53,590 bases of DNA from NCBI RefSeq assembly GCF_000485595.1, contig NW_014577130.1, positions 397,831 to 451,420 of the forward strand, in the 5' to 3' direction. Of the stretch, positions 32,701 to 41,800 are shown piece by piece. Below the pieces are notes generated by a model that saw nothing but the letters and a program-made list of their open reading frames with translations, did not search any database and was not told the origin of the DNA. A program made the position numbers and the translations under genes. Position 1 is the stretch's first letter; every line of letters starts with the position of its first letter. The DNA is from Priapulus caudatus. Taxonomy: Eukaryota; Priapulida; Priapulimorpha; Priapulimorphida; Priapulidae.

Positions 32701-35700
32701 CTGGGAACTAGGAACATGTTAAAATTGATCGATAACTTTGATGGCATTGAATTCTTCGCAGACGAGATCAGATGCATGTCTTCACCAGAGAACCTGTCAC
32801 CGATAGAAGCTCCAGGGAGCTCAAAGATTCCATCGAAAAAGCGAGCATCGAATAAATCGAAGAGAAAGTCAGGTTTGTATTATATATGAAGGTTGTGAGT
32901 GATTTGTTGTGATTGTTGCGACCCATGCAAACATCATTCCATCATCTGAGAACGTATGGCTCTAGCCATTTTGCAAAAGCGACCATCGATCGCACAATTT
33001 GCACCATAGTCCAGTCATAAAGTGCACTCCAGTGTTCTCTTCAGGGTGAAATTGAAACAGGGGGGGAGGGGAGGGGGAGGGGGGAGGGGAAACTAGGGGG
33101 GTCCGGGGGCCTGGTCGAATCACTGGCAGCAAGAACAAGTCCGCACCTGCAGCTACAACACACACGCATCTATTGACTATATATAACAACATTATATATA
33201 GTTATATATAACTACTATAACAACTATAGCTACTATAACAACTATAACAACTATATATAACGTTGTTATATGCGTTGTTATATATAGTCAATAGATGCGT
33301 GTGTGCTGTAGCTGCAGGTGCGGACTTGTTCTTGCTGCCAGTGGGTCGAATGGGAATTCTTGCCGAGGTGGCCCCTCAATTGCCAGTAGCAGCAGCGCCT
33401 CCAAAGCTGACTCACTCAGCCTGTTCCTCATGTAGCCATTCCCATTAAAAAACAAAACAAACAAAAACCGCGAGCGCGCCCGGTTTGCGCAACGTAGGGA
33501 GAAGCCTGCACTCTACCGGGAAATCGAGTGAAACAAGCTGGATTATTCACTAATGTGTTGGTATTGGTCCATATAAACCCCCCCAAAAAAGTTACAAAAT
33601 TTTCGTTGGTCCGAACTCTTCCTGGACGATTGTGATACAATAGTTCTATTAAAGGACAAATAATATTCTATTGTTTGTATTCAATCAAATCCTATGTGCA
33701 TGATTCTTTATCGAGTATCTGGGTTGTTGAGTTCGTAAAGCTTCGTAATCAATACTTGTTTAAATTTAAACAGTAACGCGTATGGTTATTAATGATCGAT
33801 CTATAACACTTTTTAGGGATGAATCATACTTCTGAGTGTTTAAATAACACCAGAATTCGATCGGGCATCCAAAAAAAACCCAGAAAGCATACCTAACATG
33901 CCATATGTCAGAAAACACCGAAATTTTGGTACGCGAAAATCGGAAAAAGGGCTTGGCTCGTAAAAAAGTTTCCGACCAACGAAAAGTTTGTAACTTTTTT
34001 GGGGGGTTTATATGGACCAACTTGTTTCACTCGATTTCCCGGTAGAGGCCTTATTTGGCACTTTATGACTGGACTACCACGGTGGTAGTGAACTCTGTGT
34101 GACTCTGACTCCTACTACGTTGCAGCACCTGTGAGCGTAACCGATGAAAACGATGATGCTGTGGAAGGAGATGCTGAGTCAGAGGAGGAGGAGGAGGAGG
34201 TTCATCGGAGGATGCAAGCATCCACACCAATGCCTTCTGCAGGGCAAAGTATGGAAACTGTTTCTCGCCCGTCAGTAACGAATGCCATTCTTACAAGCTG
34301 TCAACATCAGCGTGAATAATAGTTAATATTAATAATAAATTTACTCAAAAGTCTTGTATTTATCATCAATGTATTTATTTCAGCTGCAGACGTTCCTCAT
34401 GTTTATTTATACCGATGCGATCGCTATAGTGCAGTAAGAGCTTGTGGGTTGCGGCGCGAGTTTTCGTTGAATCGTATTCCGAATGTGTTTTATCCAGAAT
34501 TAATGTCAATTTCAGCAAAGACTCCAGCGTCCATTCTTAAGAGAAGGAGGGCGGGATACAGCACAATGACCTCTATGGGTGGAATGCCGCAGCATTATTT
34601 TGAAATGACGCGCGGCATGACACCGGCAACCATCAATATACTTCAAAATAAAAAAGTCGTGTGTAAGTCTTTTTGTCACTGTATCTGTCTATCTGGGTGT
34701 TGTTCTAATAGACTTATATCATATTTGCCGTGATTTGCTGTCAGATCAATTATGTGCTTTTGAAAATAAGTTTGTCTCTTTGCGCTTGTTCATCTGCGAA
34801 AATAACTAGCTTACTTTTCTGTTATTGCAAAGTTCCTTGATCATGCACTGACAGGCGCAATTGATGCTCAAATGATACTAATGTATACTTCTTTGTAATC
34901 GTAATTTGTAATTATCGCCATCACGTACCTTTACGATGGATCATGGGTATACTCTATTCGGTAGTTCATCCAGACTGGGACGAGACACAATTGAAGGCTC
35001 AAGGTCTACGAAGGTCGGAAAGAAATAGGGTTCCACCGCTAGCCTTTTGGAAGAATGAGCGCATCATATACGAGAAACGTCAGTCTGGTGAGTGCAACAA
35101 TATGCTATATTGTCTTAATACTAGCATTCCAGTTGAAAGCATAGCCTCTCGTGTAATTTCTGCATGTTTCACAATCTATTACAATTATGCATGCATTAAA
35201 TCACATAAATTTTGCGACGTTGTATTACGCGGTTATGCTCAATCTGTACAGTGCGTATTGATATATGTGTAACGAAGCTACTCGTTAGCGGGGTGGGACT
35301 ACTGGCGATCTAAGTCTAGGCGTGGGTAGGTGTAGGCATATGGGTAGATGCAGGAGTGGGAATACGCAAACCAACAGAGATAGACAACAACTAGTAGTAA
35401 CGTACCACATTGGTTTATATTGTCCGACATGACAAACTAGATTTGAGATACAGGATAGGTAATACAAGATATGAACGCTGGAGCAAACGATGAACAAGAG
35501 TCCGTCAGGAAGACAGCCAAGTTCTCCCCAGCTCGGCTAATGCCTTCGCTTTTTAAGTCTGTCTTTAATTGGTTATCATAAACCCGCGCCTTAGTGACAC
35601 GTTTCTCACGGCGCGAGTTTCTCACGGTGCGATTTCGAGAGCAGGTGGTCCTCCACCATCGCCTCTTCTCCTTTGTCGCACCTAGGTGTCACCATCGGGA

Positions 35701-38700
35701 TTCATTCCCCGATGGGCGGGCTCGGATGTAGCCGGATGTGCCTGTGTATAGATTAGTGGGAGATATTCATTGTTTTACAGTTTTAAACGATAGTGCTTAA
35801 CAAATGCATTAAAATGTCTTTCGTTCTCTCTCACAGGCGTTGGATTCAAAATCGCTGGTATTGCTTCTCCCATTAACGATACTCCGAATAAGAGGAAGGC
35901 ACAAAAACCCGTCAAGAAGCACAAGCGTACGTATACATGTGTTGTAGTCTTTAGCTCAGGACAAACTATGGCAGAACCCCTACTCATAAATATTTACATA
36001 ATTGTGTCATTATGTCTGTGTGTCCATCACTTGGTGTACATATAACATGTGCATGCGTCTTACCGAAATGGTGAACGTTCTTTTAGACATTCTTTCATTG
36101 TTACATCTGACGTTCTCATTGCTCCGAAAAAGTTATCCTAAATGTTTGTGTACAGATATGTCATATTGCTTGTTGTACTTCTTTTATGTCTAGTTATGTC
36201 TTTTTTTTGTATGCTCTGACTAATCAAGTTTAGCTCACATTTATTTATTTATTTATTGTATTTAGCGATTTTTTTCAGCAACTCATTTTTATATGAATTT
36301 TATGACTGTAGTATGCTCTGATTGAGTGGCAAATAGTGAAGCATACGTAACAATAATTATATACACCGGTGTAGGATGGCTATGCACACTATGTAGCAAG
36401 TGTATGCCTTTTGAGAACATATATATATCATCAGGGGTGAATAATGACAAATTCTTTGTTAAATTAACTTGACAAATTCTTTGTCAAATTTTACAAAATT
36501 TTGTCAATTTTAATTGAAAAAAAATTATCTTGACAAATTAATTTGTCATTATTTACGCCTGATATCATGTATCATGTGATATCACACACACACTCATGCA
36601 TTCATTGCACCACGCAGGTCTTCCGAAGACGCCGAGAAATTTATCCATTCACGTGCCTCTGGATGACAGTGATGTTCAGGAGGTACCAGACATGGTCAAG
36701 GTCTTTGATCGTGAGCAGCAGGAAGAAGTCTGGATGGGTAAGCAGGCAGTGACACAGGGTTATTAATTAATTAATTAATAAGTGATTTAATTAAATCAAA
36801 TCTATTTACATCTTGACTAAATCCTTAATGCATGCTGTATACAATAACATCCTGGTTGGCGCGCAACAAATGTTAGAAAACGGAGCCCTAACCAAAACAG
36901 TGCTCTACAGGGTCATGCTCACAAGGTGCTAGCAGTCATCTGGAATGCTAGTGAATTGTAGTGGCTGTGCCTATGGTCCTTGCTTCCTGGCCTTCAGCCC
37001 CCTACATTCCGATTAATTAAAAAAAACAGTTAATGTTGCAATGCAAGTTTTTAGTTTTACAAGACATTTCAGAGGTTGCTACATAAACAATCTGGTAAAT
37101 ACAGTGACCAGTTCATGCAGTTTTTTTCCAGATGTTTTAAAATTGTGTTGTACTACGTCACGAATTTTCTATGGTAAAATTTGTTAAAAAAAATTGCCTT
37201 AAAAGTAAGAACTAACGGGACTAAATAAATCGTCAAATTCTTACCTGATAAGATTGTTTCTCAACTAGTTAAAAATCCAAAAAACCTGGACGATTTGACT
37301 TAATGTTCTCAACATTAATTGCTTGCTATGGGCTATGTATGGGTCACGAGTGTATGTTCACATCGAACAATATAGTAAAATAGGAAGTATAATGCAGCAA
37401 TTTAACCATAAAATGTGAACAGAATTACTTATATTTTGTGAAAAAATGGAAATATTTTTTTATTTTTTTATTATTTACGGTGACGTAATCACTTTAAAGA
37501 TTTAAGATTAGGTTGCGAGATGAAATCCTTCAAATATCATACCTTACATATATTTATATAGGATATATATATATATATATATATAGAATGTATATATATG
37601 TGTACCCGTATCCTTGGACCTTGGTGTGTATGTGTGTATGTACATGTGGTCAGTGCAGGTAGAAAGACAGTTTTTCAAGCCCAAAAGAAATGCGTTTCAT
37701 GTCGAGAATCGACTGTGAACGAGAATTAAATTGAATTAATCTTCGCATACTATGTGTAGTCTACTGGCGTTGTATCGTCTGCGCGTGTGGTAAATTAATA
37801 CGTGCGACTCTACGTCACTACAATGCTGCTGCCTTTCAGAGTGCGTTAAGCCCTACGAGAGCCACTACTTTGTCGGACCCTTCGGCGAGCCGGCTATGCA
37901 CGACGACCCCATTATACTGAGCAGGATGGTGCAGCAGCGGAAATTCACCATGGGCGAGCTGATTATCCACCCGCTGCAGAGAAGGAAGTCTCGTTCGTCC
38001 GCTCCGGTACGATGGTGAGCATCGCTAGCTGCTTGCTGTACTCGGGACAATCTTCGTTAGCGATGGTCGGGGGCAGAGGGTGTGGTGGTCTGTAACGATG
38101 TATGCTTGTGTGTAAATGTGAACTGCAGATGCGTGAGATTCGTGTGGCCTAGATGTAGGTTTAGATGTTGCCTAGATGTTGTTGATGGACTTGCATGCGT
38201 GAAGTTAAGGCGACCAGCCCCTGCCTTACTACTTATATCCTACTCATATACCTATACCCTACTTATACTTATACCTATACCGCTACTTATAATCTATACG
38301 CTTACCCTACGTTATACTTATACTATACCTACTTATTACTTATACCTATACCCTACTTTAACTTATACTATACCCTATTATACTTTACCCTATACCCTAT
38401 TATAATATACCATAACCCTACTTTACTTATCCGTATACCCTACTCTAATACTTAGGACTCCTCCTCTCCCTATACCCTACTTCATACTTATACCTATACC
38501 CTAACTTATACTTATACCTTATACCCTACTTATATACTTATACCTACACCTCTACTGGTATACTTTTATCCTTCATTTACCTATACCCTACTTATACTTG
38601 ATACCTTATACCCTACTTATACTTATACGCTCATACCCTACTTTATACTTTAATACCCTACACCTACTTATATTATACTTTATACCTATACCCTCTTTGT

Positions 38701-38707
38701 TTTTTTT

Positions 38708-38757
<50 letters not shown>

Positions 38758-38772
38758 TTTTTTTTTTTTGTT

Positions 38773-38806
<34 letters not shown>

Positions 38807-38816
38807 TTTTTTTTTT

Positions 38817-38851
<35 letters not shown>

Positions 38852-41800
38852 TCTTTCTTTTTTTTTTTTGTTTTTTTTTTTTTTTTGTTTTCTTTTGTTT
38901 CTATTATACCTCCACCCTACTTATACTTTATACCTATACCTATTTACCCGTGACTAATATCACTGTTATAACCTATTAACGCGCTACTTTAAATATTACC
39001 TATTACCCTTACTTATACTTTATACTCTACTTATCCTATACCTACTTATACTTTTACCTATACCCTTACTTTATACTTATACGTATTACCCCACTTATAC
39101 TTATACCTATGTACCCTACTTATACTTATACCATATACCCCTACTTATAACTTATAACGTAATACGCCCTACTTATTACTTATATAAAAACCCCTATACC
39201 CTACTAATATACTTTATCACGCTTATTACCCTACGTTATACTTATACGTATACCCTACTTTATACTCTCATTACTATACCCTATTATTACTTTACTTATA
39301 CCCTTACTTATACTTAATACCTATAGCCCTACGCTTACCTAATACCCTACTTATACTTATACCTTACCCTACTTATACTTTATACCTATACCTGTAATAC
39401 TATACCCATACTTATACTTATACCTATACCCCCTACTTGATACTTATTACGTATTACCTACTTATACTTATACTATACCCTACTCTATATTATCCTATAC
39501 CCATACTCTACTACTTATCACGTACTACCTATTTACTACCTTATACCTATACCTACTTATACATTTATACTGGTATAGCTACTTATATTAATACGTATTA
39601 CCCTACTTTAACTTTATACCTCACTACCCTATTTATACTTATACCCTATACCCTACTTATATCTATACCTCATACCCTACTCTATTTACTTACTACCTCA
39701 CTCACGCCTACTCGAACTTATACCTATACCCTACTTATTAATTATACCTATACCTACTTATAACTCTATACGGTATTCACCCTACTCTCATACTTATACC
39801 TAGTACCCTCACTTATTACTTTTTATTACCTATACCCTACTTATACTTATACCTATACCCTACTTATTACTCTATACCTTACACCTCACTTAGACTATAT
39901 TACTTATCACCTATCACCCTACTTAATACTTATACCTAGACACCTACGTATACTTATACGCTATACCCTACTCTTATACTTATACTAACACCCTCTCTAT
40001 ACTTATTACTTATACCTATACCCTACTTTGTACTCTATACCTACACCCTACTTTATACTTATACCCTATACCTATACCCTGACTTTACTTACTACCTTAT
40101 TTCACCCTACTATATAATTATACCTATAACCCTATTATACTTATCACCTACTACCTATACCCTACTTTATTACTTATACCTAACCCTACTTATAATACTT
40201 ATACGTATACCCTACTTTATATCTTATTTACCTATTACGCCCCCCACCCCCCACTTATACTCTATACATATACCCTACTGTATACTTCTTACGTATACCC
40301 TACTTATACTTATACCTATACCCTACTTTACTGCTATCACTATACCCTCCCACCTTATACTTATTACCTATTACCCTACCGCTATACTATACCCCTACGT
40401 ATACTATTCATACCTATACCCTATCTTATACTTGTACTACCTATACCTAATCAACTGATACCCTACTTACTACTTCGATACCTATAACCCTACTTATACT
40501 CTACTACCGTATCCCTCCTTATCACTCTATACCCTATCACCCTACTTATAGATATACCTCATACCCTCTTATACTATATACGGTATATCCTATTTACTAC
40601 TTATACTTATGTACCCTACCTTATAATTATTTACGGTATAGCCTACTTATACTTAATAACGTATACCTACTTACTACTTATACTATTTACCCGATTTGAT
40701 ACTTATACCTATACCCCTACTTATAATTATTACCTATACCCTTTATATATATACTGATACCCCACTTATACTTATACCTATACCCGATTCTATTACTTAT
40801 AAACTATACCCTACTTATACTTATACCTATACCCTACTTATACTTATACCTATACCTATACCCTACTTATACTTATACCTATACCCTACTTATACTTATA
40901 CCTATACCCTACTTATACTTATACCTATACCTATACCCTACTTATACTTATACCTATACCTATACCCTACTTATACTTATACCTATACCCTACTTATACT
41001 TATACGTATACCCTACTTATACTTATACCTATACCCTACTTATACTTATACCTATACCCTACTTATCATCTATATGTTTTTAAATAGATTATCTTATCTG
41101 CATGTACAATAGTTGTAATATTGTGTCGGTCGCTCGTCTCATTGTGCATTTTCTTTTATTTTGCAGATGTTCAGAATCATAGTAGGAAAGATGCTAGTCA
41201 CGATACACAATACGACGATCACGATGGAGTCTGGAGGCTCTTTCTTTGTACCTGCAGGTATGACCCAATGTCATCCACGTGTCTGCCTTAGCTCCTTAAC
41301 AGAAATCTTGAAACAACAGAAACAGGCGCAATCCTAAGAATGCAGTGCTACACTTACATCAGTCTTCTCTTAGTTTGTGTGAACGATACCTTCCACGTTC
41401 GTTCGTAGACGAGTTACTTTACCGATAAGTTATTACTTATCATAGATTTTCCTTCTTAACTGGATTGGAAGTAAACACAAATTCCACTATGTGACATTCA
41501 CATTTGGCAGCGCAGAATAGTGAGTTCTATCAATGCAAAAACCGATTGGCAATTGTACAAAAGACATCATTTCTGTGGAATCAAAGTATCGAGTCAGGAG
41601 GTTGATTTTGTATCCACTCACAACCCAGTTCAGAAGATTAGTCAGCGTTGTTTACAGATGGGTGTTGTACCCTCGTTGGATCGTGTGTAAATTGTTCCTG
41701 TTTGTATTCGTAATGATGATTGATTGAATTATATACTAGTGGCATCTGCATCGTGTGTAGGAATTGTACAGAGAAACCTTGATTTTACGAGCCCCGATTT

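Noticed and set aside
34126-34274. CENP-C exon 9 ending at the GTAACG donor at 34275
   Set aside because: It would leave in phase 0 and produce a stop early in exon 10. The upstream GTATGG donor keeps the frame open, although its last exon base (A) is weaker.
35274-35740. Possible LTR fragment in CENP-C intron 11
   Set aside because: No paired LTR, primer-binding site or polyprotein motif could be found.
37840-38014. CENP-C exon 14 ending at the stronger-looking GTGAGC donor at 38015
   Set aside because: Joining to exon 15 would create TGA. The GTACGA donor at 38007 gives an open cupin reading that matches the family.
38598-38957. Poly-Phe open frame
   Set aside because: Translation of the poly-T run; no gene.
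40696-41112. Open frame rich in Tyr, Thr, Leu, Ile and Pro
   Set aside because: Translation of the 23-bp satellite TATACCCTACTTATACTTATACC; no independent evidence for coding.
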